A stretch of 64,000 bases of DNA from positions 718,783,867 through 718,847,866 of the forward strand of contig NC_081413.1 of assembly GCF_030272615.1 (NCBI RefSeq), given 5' to 3'. The notes beneath the pieces were generated by a model. That model did not search any database, had not been told where the DNA came from, and worked only from the letters and a program-made list of their open reading frames with translations. Shown here piece by piece: positions 29,880-43,396 of the stretch. This DNA is from Cryptomeria japonica (taxonomy: Eukaryota; Streptophyta; Pinopsida; Cupressales; Cupressaceae). The position numbers and the translations under genes were made by a program. Numbering within the stretch: position 1 is the stretch's first letter; every line of letters begins with the position of its first letter.

Positions 29880-32578
29880 TGTGTTTTGAATGTTTTTGTG
29901 ATTAAATCTTGCTTAATGTGTCACAATAAGTGATCAATTGTTGAGGAAATGATTTTTTTTTTTTTAAGTATTTGCTTGTTTGCAAGTTTTTCGATCTTAG
30001 TTTTGGAGTGCAAATTTTGTGAATTTTTGATATGACCAAGTTCAAATAGGAATGATATATCCTATGATAAAGAATGAGGTTATTCTGATCAAGCATTGTA
30101 GTTTCATGATAAAGGATGATTGATCCTGATGAGAAACTATGTTTGAACGATCAGTTTATCAAAGATAATGTGTTGTTGCACTTTAAGGTGTTTGATATTT
30201 AACTTGTTTGAGGTGAATACTTGAGACTTTTTGTGTGTCTTGTTCTTGAATCTATTTTTGATAGAAGATAACTTGATTAAATGACCCAACAAGATGACCT
30301 ATTCTCTATGTTTGACTGTTTGAGAAATGGGTTGTTTTTGTTTTCTGATTTTTGTGCAGTTTACCAGAAACGCTGACACAATGACCAGAAACACTGCTAT
30401 ATGGACCATGAACGCTGACAAATGTACCAGAAACGTTGCTATACGGACCAGAAACGCTGACAAACTTACCAGAGGTGCTGACAAATGAACCAAAAATGCT
30501 ACTGTACTGACCATAAACGCTACTTTGCACACCAAAAACACTGACAAATAGACCAGAAACACTAACAGACAAACCAGAAATGCCATTCTATAATAGAATG
30601 ACTCGAAAGCTCAAATAATGATGTGTAGACTTAGCAAATTAAGTATTTGAACTTAGGAGATTGCAATTTTGATCCAACTTTGTGATTTTCAGACTCAGAC
30701 AATGGATATTAAGACCTAACAAGTACAAATTAGGAGATTTAATGTTGCAACATGAGCAATTTGATATGCAACTCATAAGAGTTGTTGATTAGACCAAAGG
30801 AGCTGACCTTTAGACCAAGAGAACTATTGTTTAGACTAAGAACTCTGTTGTTTAGACCATAAACTCTAATTGTGCTCAACCTTGGAGAGTTTATGTTAAA
30901 CTATGAGAAACTTGACATTTATACCAAGAGAGCTAATGTTTGGAATGGAAAGGCGACCGTTTGGACCATAGGTGCGACTGTTTGAACCATAAGTGCGACT
31001 GTTTAGACCATAGGTGCGACTATTTGGACTGAAAGAGCTAATATGCAAATGTGACTATTTGGACTGAAAGAGCTATTGTTTGGACTGAAAGTGCAACGGT
31101 TTGGACTGTAAGTGCAATGGTTTGGACCGTAAGTGCAATTGTTTGGACCATAGGTGCAACTGTTTGGACTGAAAGAACTAACCTGCTGTGAAACTTTTGA
31201 ATTTGATAGTTTGAAGTTTGAGTGTTTAATGTTTGTTGTATTTCAATGGATGATATCTTGACTTGACTTACAAACACAGAATTCAGATTGTATTTTGGTC
31301 CCAAAGGTTTTTAATTGTTAAAAACACATCAATCAGTCTATCTTAAGGAGATTGGCTGAGAATTAAAACCTTTGCTTGCTGACTTAGGTACACACCCAAT
31401 AGCTAATCAGAATATGGCCACTAAGTCTCATGCAATGGATTCTCAACGTCATATTATCCGACTCCAAATGCTAATGGGGGCACGATATGGCAAGTGTCTT
31501 GGGAGAGTTACTATCTCTCTTGCACAAAGATTATCACCCTTTTGGAGGTGAATCAGGTAGCTTCTATTTTTAAAGTTCTTAGTCAGGAATTCCATTTGAA
31601 ATTACCCCTTGAAGTCACACAAGCATGATTGAGGCCTATAGCCCAGCAAGCTGTAGTCATGTAAACGTGATTGAGACCGCGAGGCCCTACAAAATGTCCG
31701 ATATGAGAGATCTCAAAGAGAAAACTCAAATAATCTCATTCTTTGAGACTTTAATCATCAGAGACCTATTTATTATAGTGAGTTGGAATGCTCAGGTCCA
31801 GCTATACTCACTTGGGTCGTTCTCATAGGGTGATTACTTTTTCCCACTGTGACAAGCCCTCTAAAGATATGCAATTGAAAGCAACGGATGAGTCTAGCTT
31901 TTTGATCACCTAAGAAAGGTGAGAGCATACTCACCTATCATCAAGACATGTAAGACATGTTTATTCATTTCCATTGTAATTAGTCTATGTGCCTAATTTA
32001 ACAAATATAAGTGCAAAATCTCGCAGCTGCAAACAAAGTTAGTAGTTTATATTGAATTCTTTGGCAATGAAATAGTTTATAACTTTGGTCTTTCACAGTG
32101 AAATAAGTACCTGGAAAACCAACAATCTGTAAATTAGGTTCGGGAAAATGACAGTCCAGAAGCAGAAATGAGGAATGCAACATACAATATTTGCAAAATT
32201 AACAAAAAACTGAAAACGCCATCAAATTGACCAAGAACGCTACTCTACACACCAGAAATGTTGTTCTGCAGACCAGAAACGTTGTTCTGCAAACCAAAAA
32301 CATTGTCAAATAGACTGAAAACACTAACAAATGTACCAAAAATGCCACCATACATACCAAAAATGCTAAAGTACAGACTGAAAGTGCTAAAGTATAGAAA
32401 AACATAAAAACAGAGTTGAGAAATCTCCCATAAACATCATTTGAGGTGCTAAAATGCCACAAAAGAAGCCAAGAATGCGATTCAGGAGCCCAAGAGAGCT
32501 AATCTACACTCCGAAAGAGCTAATCAACCTGTCAATGAAATTTTCTACAAGCAAACTTGTTAAAGATCAAAGGGGCTA
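29880..32578 (-). other. Element B leader with three 21-bp repeat arrays
   Basis: 2.7 kb without a credible gene. Three arrays of a roughly 21-bp unit occur: about 30357-30583 (GACCAGAAACGCTGACAAA type), about 30944-31175 (GTTTGGACCATAGGTGCGACT type) and about 32220-32400 (GACCAGAAACGTTGTTCTGCA type). The hydrophobic or repetitive frames seen there come from translating these repeats. Leader blocks near 31390-31570 and 31900-31960 match element A's leader. Confidence 0.75.
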
Positions 32579-32597
32579 GGCTCCACAGTGGGCACCA
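32579..32597 (-). promoter_or_regulatory. Element B primer binding site
   Basis: On minus, TGGTGCCCACTGTGGAGCC lies five bases from the LTR. It is the same type as element A's site and marks the right LTR as the 5' LTR. Confidence 0.7.
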
Positions 32598-32602
32598 ATT
32601 GA

Positions 32603-33701
32603 TGTGATGCTAAAAATGTGGTTAGTATAAGAGGCATACGCATATAATGAGACAATAAAAATATAATTGAAAGCTTAATTGAAAACTAAATCAAAGATGC
32701 AAACCATAAGCCTTCCTTGAAATGTCCCATTTTCCTCTATTCTTGAGGACCTTGAAGGTGTTGGATTGTTGGGCTCTCAGCGGAGCAATGACCTCCAAAG
32801 TGACAACTCAAGAGTTGAGTAGCTAATTGATCATGATTAACTATGGAGATGATATCAAATGCATGATTTAAGAACCTAGATGAACATGCTATGATAAATC
32901 CAAAGCTAATTACTAGATAAGTGAAATGCAAATGCCTATAGTAACAATGCCTAAATTGATATGAGATGGGATCTACCTACAGTAACAATGCATAAGATGA
33001 AATGAGATCGGATCCTTATTGTTCCAAAATGAGGGGTATTTATAGGAATTCCAAGGCCAAAGCTGAGGTGGTAGGAATCGACAGTCCAGATTTGATCTGA
33101 AGATATCAAGGGCCAAGATTGAGGAAGTTGGAGAAGAGGTTGGAGGAAGGGACACTTGTCATCTCTGTGGTGACAAGTGTCAAGGAGCCTTGCTCATGAG
33201 AGGGCAAGTGTCCAAGGTAGGAGACATGTGGCAAAAGTGCCATGTGTGTCAAGGAGAGAATATCCACATCATGGGAGGTTAGGATAAGGAGGTTAGGATG
33301 TGCAAGATAGGATAGGGTTAGTTAGACCCAAGATTAGATTGAATGGGTTAAGTTAGGGGATGATTAGGTTAGGTGGTTAAAGTTAGGAGCCATGTGCTCA
33401 TTTGAATTTATAAATTCAAATAATTAGAAAATGAAAATTAATCTCAACAAACTTGAGTTTGTTAATCTTAATTAGGGATTAGAAGAATTGATTAGTATGG
33501 GGAGACATTAATTAATTTAGAATTAATTAATCAAAGGGGGGTGTGAGATGAACTATATAAATAAATTATTTATATTTATTTACTAGTAGATGAATAGAGA
33601 AATTAATTAAATTGCTTGTGAATTCAATTAATTTGGAAGGGGAATTATCAAATATCTGCGTATTTAATTAACTATCTTCAGACCATTTTTAGGTGTATAC
33701 A
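32603..33701 (-). repeat. Element B 5' LTR (right copy)
   Basis: 1099 bp, same ends as 20773-21857. TATAAATA on minus at 33037-33044. A perfect 11-bp inverted repeat (GACACTTGTCA / TGACAAGTGTC) spans 33151-33182. A short duplicated segment near 32935-32990 accounts for the extra length. Confidence 0.92.
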
Positions 33702-34647
33702 CAAACAATGTCAAATCCATGGAAATTTGATTCATGCACCAGCACGAGAACTTCATGCTTTGGCAACATCTTGGCCTTTCTGTCAATGGGGTCTTGATCT
33801 AGTAGGAAAGATAAATCCTTCTTCATCTAATGGTCACAAATTCATCTTTTTAGCTATAGAATATTTTACAAAATGGATTGAGGTAGTACCTCTCATAAAT
33901 ATCACAAGAAAACAAATTGCTGCATTTATTTTGAATTACATCATCTGTCACTATGGAATGCCAATGACCATTATCATTGATAATGGGCGACCATTCAAGA
34001 ATCAGGATGTACAAGAGATATGTGATAAATTCAAGATTCAACACAGATTCTCCACACCCTACTATCTACAAGGGAATGGGAAAGCAGAAGCATCAAACAA
34101 AACTATTCTGAAATTCCTCAAAAAGACAATGAATGATGCTGGAAGAGATTGGCATATTCAATTGAACCTTGCTCTATGGGCCTAGCGTACCAGTATCCGC
34201 ACACCAACACGTGCCACACCTTTCTCTCTTGTTTATGGATTAGAAGCAATACTGTCAATAGAAGTAGAGATACCTTCTCTATGAGTATCATTAAAAGGTC
34301 TCATCCCAGATGAAGAACAATGAGTATCTAGACTGCAAGAGTTAGAACTGGTCCATGAACGAAGACAAAATGCCTTTGATCATCTAAAGGTATATCAGCA
34401 AAGAATGTGTCGGAGCTATGATCACAGGGTCAAACCATGAATCTTTCAAGTAGGGGAACTAGTACTAAAAACAAATCCATGCAACTAGGCAGATCGAGAA
34501 AAGAAAGGAAAGTTTGAACCAAACTGGTTAGGTCCATTTATGATCACAACAGTATTTGGATCAAGAGCATATCAACTATCAACATAGGATGAAGATCAAC
34601 TCGAGGAACCCATCAATAGCATGCATCTGAAGAAGTTTTATGTCTAA
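33702..34647 (+). pseudogene. pol: Element A integrase, core and C-terminal part
   Basis: Resumes after element B. CQWGLDLVGKI gives the first Asp, GMPMTIIIDNGRPF the second, and GNGKAEASNKTI the Glu. The C-terminal region (LVYGLEAIL, FQVGELVLKTNP, KFEPNWLGPF) follows, ending near MHLKKFYV and TAA at about 34647. Stops near 34183, 34282, 34321, 34438, 34487 and 34586 inactivate it. Its sequence is closest to element B's integrase. Confidence 0.87.
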
Positions 34648-34812
34648 AAAAGCAGAAAAAATCCAAAAAAAAAAGTGAAAAAGCAAAAAAATCCAAAAAA
34701 TATAAGTGAAAAAGTAGAAAAAATCAAAAACAATGAAAAAGCAGAAAAATCCAAAAATAGTGAAAAAGCAAAGAAAATCCAAAAAAAATCAAATATGATA
34801 AAAAGTGCAATA
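34648..34812 (+). repeat. A-rich tandem array after element A integrase
   Basis: Units of the type GAAAAAGCAGAAAAATCCAA repeat about seven times. The counterpart in element B is the T-rich stretch at 26180-26320. The array ends at element C's target duplication AAAAC (34813-34817). Confidence 0.75.
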
Positions 34813-34817
34813 AAAAC

Positions 34818-36617
34818 TGATGTCATGGAAATGGGGACAAGGCAACAACAAAGTTCAATGTTAATAAGTTAGTTTCAACCATAAAAACAAAACAAAGAAC
34901 TAAAAACCATTCCAAACATATCAAGAGAGATTTCAAAAAGCATGAAAGAAGTTTAACAAAATAAAAGAAAGGAGAAGAGCCTCCCTAAGATGCTTCCATG
35001 ATGCCTTTTGATGCTTCTCCCTTGTTTCTCTCCTCTCCAAGTCCCAAATGAGTGTAGCTCTCAGCTTTTAGCACTAGCCATGGATGCCATATGGAGATTC
35101 AAGATGGTTGAATATGATAAGCAAATACTATGCAAGAGTAGATAGTGATGCTATGAAAAAGCTCTATGCTAATGCCAGTATAACAACAATACTCTAAAAT
35201 GCTTCTTTTTGCTTGAGGAGAAGGGTTCTATTTATAGAAGAAATGGGGAAATGAAGGGTTAAGATTGAATGGTTTAATCAAGGGCCAAGTTTGAAAGTTG
35301 GGGATCCATGTGCACAATTGGCACCAATAAAATGGTGACAAGTGTCAACATAGGATTGGGTTGAGAGAAGAGGTTGGAGGCATTAAAGGCCCAAGAAGAC
35401 CTCATGGTTATCTAGAAGGTAAGGGTCAAGTCTAAATTAAGATTACCCATTGGATTAAGAGTTAATCCAAGGATAAACCTTTGTGCAAATGATTAAGAGA
35501 TAATCATGGTCAAAGCATTAAAGGCTTGATGAGACCTTTGGGTTGGGTAGAGGTTGAGTCAAAACAAATGTTTTAACCATGTGGGAGGGTTTGAGGTAAC
35601 CATTAATGGTTATTGGAGACTTTGGGGATTAAGTGGTTGAAGGTTGAAAGCCTTCAATGGTTATCAAAGACTTTGAGGGTTAATTTGTTAAACACACAAA
35701 GCATTAATTGCTTTTCAAAGACTTTGGAGTCTTTGAGAAGTGACTCCAATTTGCTTAGGAATGTGACAATATTTAGGGGATGGATTAGGCTAATTAGGAA
35801 GGGTTTAGAAGAATCTAGAAGGGGTTTAGGCATACAAGTGGATTTTGTAGGAAAATGCAAGTGGGAGAAATTTTGGTATTTTCAATTAAAATAAAATCAT
35901 TTATTTCAATTAAATGGTGTAATTTGCATTTGGATAAATATTCAAATAAATATTAATTTATTTAAATGAGAAAAATGAAGATAAAGCATTAAAATGCTTG
36001 AAGACTTTGAGGGAAACCATTAAAGGCTTGAAGACTTTAAGGAAAACCATTAAAGTCTTAAGAAGATTATAGAAGGAAGCCATCAAGTTTGAAGACTTTA
36101 AAGCCATCAAGTTTGAATACTTTAAGGGAAACCATTAAAGGTTTCAAGTGGGTGAGGATAAATAGGATTTTAAATAAATAATTTATTTAAAATAGTTGTG
36201 CAACTTGCTTTTGTAGGAAAATACAAGTGGGTGGAGGATAAAGGTGATTTAAATAAATTATTTATTTAAAATAATTGTGCAACTTGTATTTGTAGGAAAA
36301 TGCAAGTGGGTGGAGGATAAAGGTGATTTTAAATAAATGATTTATTTATTTAAATGTGAGAGGTGGGATTTTGGGGGTTTTAAATAAATATTAATTTATT
36401 TAAATGTGAGAGAAGATTTAATTAAATAAATATGATTTATTTATTTAATTAATGGTCTGAATTTGGTTAAGTGAATTAAATCAAATAAATTGAATAATTT
36501 ATTTAATTAATAGGAGAATAGGGTTAAGATGAATTAATTAAATATTAATTGATGGTTAAATAATCAAATAAATACTAAGTATTCATTTAATTAAGTGGAC
36601 AGATTTATGTGACTACA
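34818..36617 (-). repeat. Element C 3' LTR (left copy)
   Basis: 1800 bp, TGATGTCATGG to GTGACTACA on plus. TATAAATA on minus at 35229-35236. The motif GGTGACAAGTGTCAA is at about 35333-35348. The part from 35880 to 36600 alternates TTTAAATAAAT tracts with GAAAATGCAAGTGGGTGGAGG-type repeats. The purine tract is at 36618-36630 on minus. Confidence 0.92.
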
Positions 36618-39083
36618 TTTGCCCCTCTTTGAGACGGTGCGGTTTATCGCGTCGTTTCAAAGAAAGAAAAATAGGTGTGAAGAAATGCCCCATAAAATGT
36701 AAATTTAATGGGTGGTATGCCCCCTCGAGAGATGGGCCGAATGTTTTTTTTTTTTTTTTTTTTAAATCGGGCGATCTCTCGAAAAAGAATGAAAAGTGGA
36801 GGGGAGGTAGAATAGAAGAAATTAGAACTAATGATGAAAGAATGGGAGAAAATGGAGTGAATATGAAGAAACAACAAGCCAACGAGTACCTTGAGGTCAT
36901 GCAAGAGATACATAGCAGATGTAGTGTGGGGTTTTGATTGATGCTATACAATTGATCAAAATTGGTTGGACAATCTGGTGCAATCGGTTGAATTGCCCCG
37001 GTCAAGTCAAAGCGTGACAGTTGATGTCAGTTGGTCGCTTGGACATGATAAAGTCTGAGTAAGTGAATCAAAGTGACCTGATGGTGACTTAGACAATTGA
37101 TGTAATTTCCCGATGAAGTCAAGGTATATGAAGCAAAATACTCGTTGAGACGTAGACAATTGATGTAATTGTCCGTTGGATTGTGTTTGATTGGTTGATC
37201 AATTGATAGTGTGTGCGTGTGATGGATGGTTGTGGTGAATCATAGCAGCCCCGTTGAGAATAGGTCATTATGATAAATGCCTGTTGTAGTCTAGGTTTGC
37301 CATAATCGATTACCTGTTGAGACCCGAAGATACTTGATCAGAGTATCTGTTGATAGTCTAGGTGTGCGTGAGTTGATGTACCTATGCAGATAGAGTAACT
37401 TTCTTGACTTATTGGATGACTTAGGATAGGAAACACAATCCCTCCTATTTAGAGATGGATGGTGATGAACTTGGCTTGATTAGGTTGATTGGGACACGAT
37501 GTAGGGTATGTGATGCTGATTGTTGAGATGGGGAGGGTTGGGGGGGTTCGATGTTAGAAGAAATGGAGGACCTATGACTCATTCCTATGGAAGAAGAGGA
37601 AAATAGAGTATGCATTATTATGACTATGTATGCATGATATGCAACTATTATGAATGTATGGATGGTTGGAATGCAACCGAATGCAGTATATATAGATGAG
37701 ATGGAATGACGATCCATAGTGCTCTATTTTCATCATTGAGCTTTAAAATGTTGGAAGAGAATACAAGCATCTTGACATAATGATTCAAGATGACCTGAGT
37801 ATTCCTTACATGGATTTTATATAGCAAGTTAATACAAACAACTTGATATAAGGGATCAAGTCGACTAGAGTATTGCTTGCGGAACAGACAAGGATTATCT
37901 CTATTCATGCATGACTTGGATCGTCCTCCTTGATCTTAGGCTGATCATATCCTAAGACAAGTTCATACCGTACTAAGAGATAAAAAACCTTTATCCAGTT
38001 TGGATGAGGTAGGAGGAACCAAAGGAAGAGCATTGCACCTGCAAACAAACAATATATACATAAAGAATAAAGAATAAGGATCCTTGGTAATGGTTCATGC
38101 TCATATGGTCGAGGTATATGCTGTAGTTAGCAAGCCGTAGTGATCTATGATTGCATTTGGCATAAGATCACGTAGCCTAGTGAACTTCCCACGTAGACAC
38201 CATTAGTACATGCCCCAGAACTTCATCAGAAATAATGCACAAACGATACAAAACAATGCTGAAAGATCCCGATACAGATAAACAAATGAATTACTCACGA
38301 ATCAACCAAGCATTTGATAGCTTAACATAATTTTCTTGTCAAAGAAAACGTCACTTTTGTCTTTGTTTTGGTAAGGAAGGATGCATCCTTGTTTAAGACA
38401 GTTTGGATTGTAGATGTTGATTGTGTTGGTCGAGTGATAAGTGGTCATTTGTGTGAGTATTTTGTCAATGTTTGTTTTGTATCTGATCGGATGAATATGT
38501 ACAAGGTGTTGTCATGTTTTTTGGGTGATTTTCGATGGTTTTTTGATGTTTCTGGATTTTGTGTAATAGTTTTTGAATGTTTGTAGATTTTGTGAGTCAT
38601 TTTTGAATGTTTTTTATATTTTCTGGGACATTTTTGAATGTTTTTGATATTTTTGATGATTGCCTGAATGAAGAGCGTAATGACACATAAGACAATGTAG
38701 AATCCACTTCCATCAATAGGTTAAGGGTATTGCCCCCAGTTTTTAGACCTAACTATGAAAAGGTGGGATGCTAGACGCATGGAGTACTTTCTTAATGACA
38801 GATGAATAACAAGCCATGGCTTTGGATGGATGGATGTATGTATGAAGTAAATGTGATCGCAACAAGTCTGAAAAGATAATGGAGCCATAGCCCTTACGAG
38901 TGGCGCCTGTTTGCCAGGTTTTTACCATCGCACTTACCCAAGGTGCCACCGGAGTGGTTGTTCACCGTTTGGATGCATGATTTTTCTTTACTTTTATTGA
39001 ATGTTTTTGTATTTTCTTTAGGACATTTTATGAATGTTTTTGATATTTTCTGATATGTAGGGGAGCCTGATGCTTTGTATACC
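36618..39083 (-). other. Element C 3' non-coding region
   Basis: About 2.5 kb without a credible gene. It holds the purine tract, a T20-type tract at about 36745-36764, GACAATTGATGTAATT repeated at about 37092 and 37150, and T-rich units of the TTTTTGAATGTTTTT type at about 38520-38660 and 38990-39050. The latter correspond in position to the A/T-rich arrays after integrase in A and B. Confidence 0.6.
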
Positions 39084-42000
39084 TTAGGTATAAAACCGTT
39101 TGAGGTGCATGCTATTGATTGGATCTACGAGCGGTTCTCCGTCTGATGTAGCCAACTGATATGCCCCGGACCCGAATACAGCAGTGACAACATATGGGCC
39201 CAACCAGTTTGATTCAAACTTGCCTTGATGTTCTCTGTTTGGTTGGTTGCGAGGATTTTCTTGAAGAACAAGATCACCTACCTCAAATGTACGAGATCTA
39301 ACTCGGTGATTGTAGCTTCTACTCATGCGCTACTGATAGGCTTTGAGGTGATTGTATGCAGCTTGTCGCTTCTCATCTAGTAACTCTAAGTCCTGAAGAT
39401 GAGATACTCTGTATGCTTCATCATCGATGAGATTGTGCAATGAAACTCATAAGGATGGTATCTCGACCTCAATAGGTAAGATAACTTCAGCACCATAGAC
39501 CAATGAATAAGGAGTTGCACCTGTAGGGGTCCGAATGCTAGTTCGATATGCCCATAGCGCTGGATTCAATTGAACATGCCAATCACGGCCGACATCATTG
39601 ACTGTCTTCTTTAGGATCCTCAATATGTTTTTATTGGATGCTTCGGCCTGACCATTGCCTTGTGGGTAATAGGGAGTGGAAAAGCGGTGTTGGATATGAA
39701 ATTTCTCACAAAGCTCACGGACATCCTGATTTTTGAAAGGAAGACCGTTATCTGTGGCAATGGACATGGGCACACCATACCGGCAGATGATGTAATTGAG
39801 GATGAATGAGGCGATCTGCTTGCCGGTGACTTGGGTAAGTGGAACAGCTTCGATCCACTTGGTGAAATATTCGGTGGCGGTAATAATGAATTTATGGCCA
39901 TTGGATGAAGATGGATGGATTTTACCCACAAGATCAAGACCCCATTGACAAAAAGGCCATGGTGTTGTGATTGGTTGCAGTTCTTGAGCTGGTGCATGTA
40001 TTAGGTCGCCATGAACTTGACATTTTTTGCACTTCCTGACAAAGTAGTAGGAATCCTTTTCCATAGATGGCCAATAGTATCCAGCTCGCATGATCTTCTT
40101 GGCTAGTGATGGACCACTTGAGTGAGTCCCGCAAATTCCTTCATGTACCTCTTCCAAAGCCTTTGTTATCTCACCTTGTTCTAGACATCGAAGGAGAGTA
40201 CCATCAAGACCGCGTCGGTATAGGGTTTTGGCAATAATGGTATATCGAGCAGTTTGGCGAATGAAGGTTTTACGTTGGTTATTTGATTGGTTGGGAGGAA
40301 GGGTGTGATCGCGGAGATAGGTGTAGAACTCACCGTACCATGGGGATTCAGAACCAACAAGGCAACATATCATTTCAGATTCGGGGATATCATAAGCGGG
40401 GATCCAAAGTTGTTCTACCAAGAACTCGTAGCGTGTTGAATTCTGTGGAAGATCTAGTAGAGATGTGATGGTAGCCATGGCGTCAGCAGCTCGATTCTGA
40501 TCTCTTGGTATCTGCTCAAAAGTGATAGTAGTAAATGATGTCTTTAGAGTGTCCACCATTTGCTTATATGGCATGAGTTTATCATCCTTGGTCTGATATT
40601 CATCGGTTGCTTGTTGAATGACTAGTTGGGAATCGCCATATACTTGCAATTCTTTTAATTTCCATTGTATGGCTAATCTGAGTCCTGTGATCAAGGCCTC
40701 ATACTTTGCTATGTTGTTTGTGCATGGAAATGTGAGCCTATAAGACTTCGGGATGCTATCACCTTGAGGTGTGATAAACAGAATGCCTGCCCCCGAGCCG
40801 TGCCTAGTGTATGAACCATCAAAGTATAATTTCCATGACTGTGCTTCTGTAATCATGAATATCTCTTCATCTGGAAAATTGGAAATGAGAGGATGATCAC
40901 CTATGAGAGGTGCATCGGCCAACTGATCTGCAATAACCTGACCTTTGAAAGCTTTACGATCCACATACTCAATATCAAATTCACTTAGAATCATCACCCA
41001 TTTGGCTAAGCGACCTGTCAATGCTGCTTTGCTAAGTAAATACTTGAGTGGATCAATCTTTGCAATGAGTTGCACCTTGTGTGTTAACAGATAGTGCCTC
41101 AGTTTAGTGGTTGCCAAGATTACTGCTAGGCAAGCTCGCTCAATAGGTGTGTAATTGAGTTCATAGCCCACCAGTGTGCGAGAGATGTAGTAAATAGCAC
41201 ACTCTTTTCCTTCTGCATTATGTTGTGCCAGTAGTACACCCAATGCTGTACTTGTTGCTGAGATATAGAGCAATAATGGTCTACTTGGATCTGGTGGCAT
41301 CAGCAATGGTGGATTCATGAGATAGTCTTTAAGTGCCTGAAATGCTTGCTGGCATCTGTCATCCCACTGAAAGCGGATGTTCTTGTGTAGCAGGTGTGTG
41401 AATGGGTGACACTTATCAGCCAATTGTGCAATGAATCTGCGGATAGATTGAAGCCGTCCTTGTAGTGTTCTTAGCTGACTGATATTCTTTGGAGGTGGCA
41501 TGTCCATGATTGCTTTAACCTTTGCTGGATCGACCTCAATGCCTTTTCTTGAGACAATGTATCCTAGAAGCTTCCCGGAGGTCACTCCGAAGACACATTT
41601 CTTTGGGTTGAGTCGAACATGGTATTGTTCCATTCTATCAAAGATTTTATCTAAGATGTGAAGATGTCCTTCTCTAGTAAGTGATTTTGCTAGTAAATCA
41701 TCCACATAATCTTCCATTATAGTATGCATCATGTCATGGAAGATGGTGGTCATTGCTCTTTGATAGGTCGCTCCTGCATTCTTTAGACCAAAAGGCATTA
41801 TATTCCAGCAATATGTGCCCCATGGACATGTGAAGGCTGTCTTATGTTGGTCCTCTGGTGTGATCTTTATTTGATTGTATCCTGAAAAGCCATCCATGAG
41901 TGAAAGCATGGCATGTCCTGCTGTCAAATCTACTATGATGTCGATATTTGGTAGAGGGAAGTCATCCTTAGGACATGCCTTATTTAGATCTCTGAAGTCT

Positions 42001-42227
42001 GTACAAATGCGGATGCCCCCTTTTGGTTTGCCAACTGGTACAATGTTGGAGATCCATTCTGCATAATCAATTGGTCTAATGAAACCAACATCCAGGAGTT
42101 TCTTGAGTTCTGTTTTGACTAGCACGGCAATCTGAGGATGCATCTTATGAAGCTTCTGCTTGACAGGTTTGGCTCCTTTTGCTACTGTGAGATGATGCAT
42201 GACTAAATCAGGATCAAGCCCAGGCAT
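39084..42227 (-). pseudogene. pol: Element C RT, RNase H, second RNase H and integrase
   Basis: A 926-codon open frame (42227-39447) with a stop at 39447-39449 and another near 39330; the integrase tail continues to 39084. RT has VGFIRPIDYAEW, CPKDDF, SLMDGFSGYNQIK and YVDD (about 41699-41715). The first RNase H has LYISATSTALGVLLAQ. The second has LYFDGSYTRHGSGAGILF, YGDSQLVIQQ and DQNRAADAMA. Integrase has GICGTHSSG, CKKCQVHGD, then WGLDLVGKI, IATDNGLPF and NGQAEASNKN (D, D, E). Upstream TAGs at 42261-42263 and 42432-42434 cut it from the linker. The RT-integrase core looks catalytically complete; only the C-terminal tail and upstream joins are broken. Confidence 0.9.
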
Positions 42228-42263
42228 GTCTGCATATGACCATGCAAAGTTGATCTGACGCTA

Positions 42264-43396
42264 TTGGAAGAACTCTATAAATTGAGGTTGTTCCTCTGGA
42301 GTGAGAAGAGATGCCAGATGTATGATATGAGGGTTTTCAAGAGTCCCCACATTGTATTCTTTAGTCTCCTCAATGAAAATCGTCGATCGTTCCTGTTGTG
42401 TACTAGCAGGGAGAATGTCAAACCCTTCATCCTAAAGTGCCTTAGAGAGGTTTTCACCGTTGGATACGCTCTTTCTTTTTACTTTTGTTGGATCAAACAG
42501 TGCCACAGTGTGGTTTTCACTGGAAGATCCATGTTTTAATGTTATATTTTTGCAGTTGAAGGGTTTGGCATCCACCCCAAAGTATGCTGCACTATTAAGT
42601 TCAATGGCGAATCTAGCTTTGTGATCCCTGCTTGGTTCCATTCGATGAGTTCAGGGTGGATAATGGGCATTACTTCATCGATTAAGTTAAGTGCGGGAGA
42701 TGTATCAGTGAGGGTTAAGACAGTGTGGTGAAGGTCGTTGATGGTACTCTCCCTATCAGAATCCGGCGTAGGATGAGACGTAGGGTCTGTGGAAGATGTT
42801 TCCAGCTCAGGTACCCAAGTGGTCTTTATCTGTGCTTCTCCGTAAACAGGAATGTCTTTGCGTGGTGGAGGTGGTGATGTGTCTTCCTCATCTGAAGTGT
42901 TAAGTTGTACAGAATCAAATTCCCACTCATGTGAGTCGGTCTCTGAATCACTTTCCAGCATCCGATTGCTATACCATACTAGGATGTCGCTAGAGTTGAA
43001 TGCTGCAGGTGTGATTGGTTTATGTACCTTTGAGGTGATCGGTGCTGCAGGAACTGTGATGGGGTTTAAAGGTTTTGTCACTGGAAGTATCGACAGTGTT
43101 GATTTAGTGGCTTCTATTGGAATGGCTGGTGCCATAGATGCTGCTACGGGTTCCAATATAGTTGCTGCTATGAATGGTTTTATTGATGTGATGACTGCTG
43201 TGGATGGGATTACTAGTTCGATTGGTGGGATTTTTGGCACTGATGACGGTTGCGGTGGGTTTGTGAGCCTCGATGGGGCAGTGACAATATTGCTTGATGG
43301 TGCTTTGATTATGAAAGGTGTCCTCTTTACAGTAGGTGGGCAAAATGGTTTGCTAGGTTTTCCTTTAAATCTGAGTTTAGGAAGGATCTCTTTTTC
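42264..43396 (-). pseudogene. Element C protease-RT linker
   Basis: Mostly open in the protease frame down to 42542, then shifted to the RT frame near 42560-42640. Composition is Pro/Ser/Thr/Ile-rich with repeated Thr-Ala-Pro phrases, then acidic (DSDRESTINDLHHT). The block HTVALFDPTKVKRKS and NGENLSKAL matches A and B. Confidence 0.7.

Larger units (their letters stand above)
20773..33701 (-). mobile_element. Element B: deleted Tat-type gypsy element inside element A integrase
   Basis: LTRs at 20773-21857 and 32603-33701 with the exact duplication CAAAC at 20768-20772 and 33702-33706. Orientation is minus: primer site next to the right LTR, purine tract next to the left. The LTRs differ at about 22 positions plus a small indel. 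The coding part is a set of fragments: protease, linker, partial second RNase H and integrase. Capsid, nucleocapsid, G-patch, RT and first RNase H are missing. The long 3' region carries a 1.25-kb tandem duplication. It is a non-autonomous relic related to, but distinct from, element A. Confidence 0.92.

Noticed and set aside
30299-30586. Hydrophobic repeat ORF (possible membrane protein)
   Set aside because: It is the translation of a 21-bp leader array; other frames of the same array are open too.
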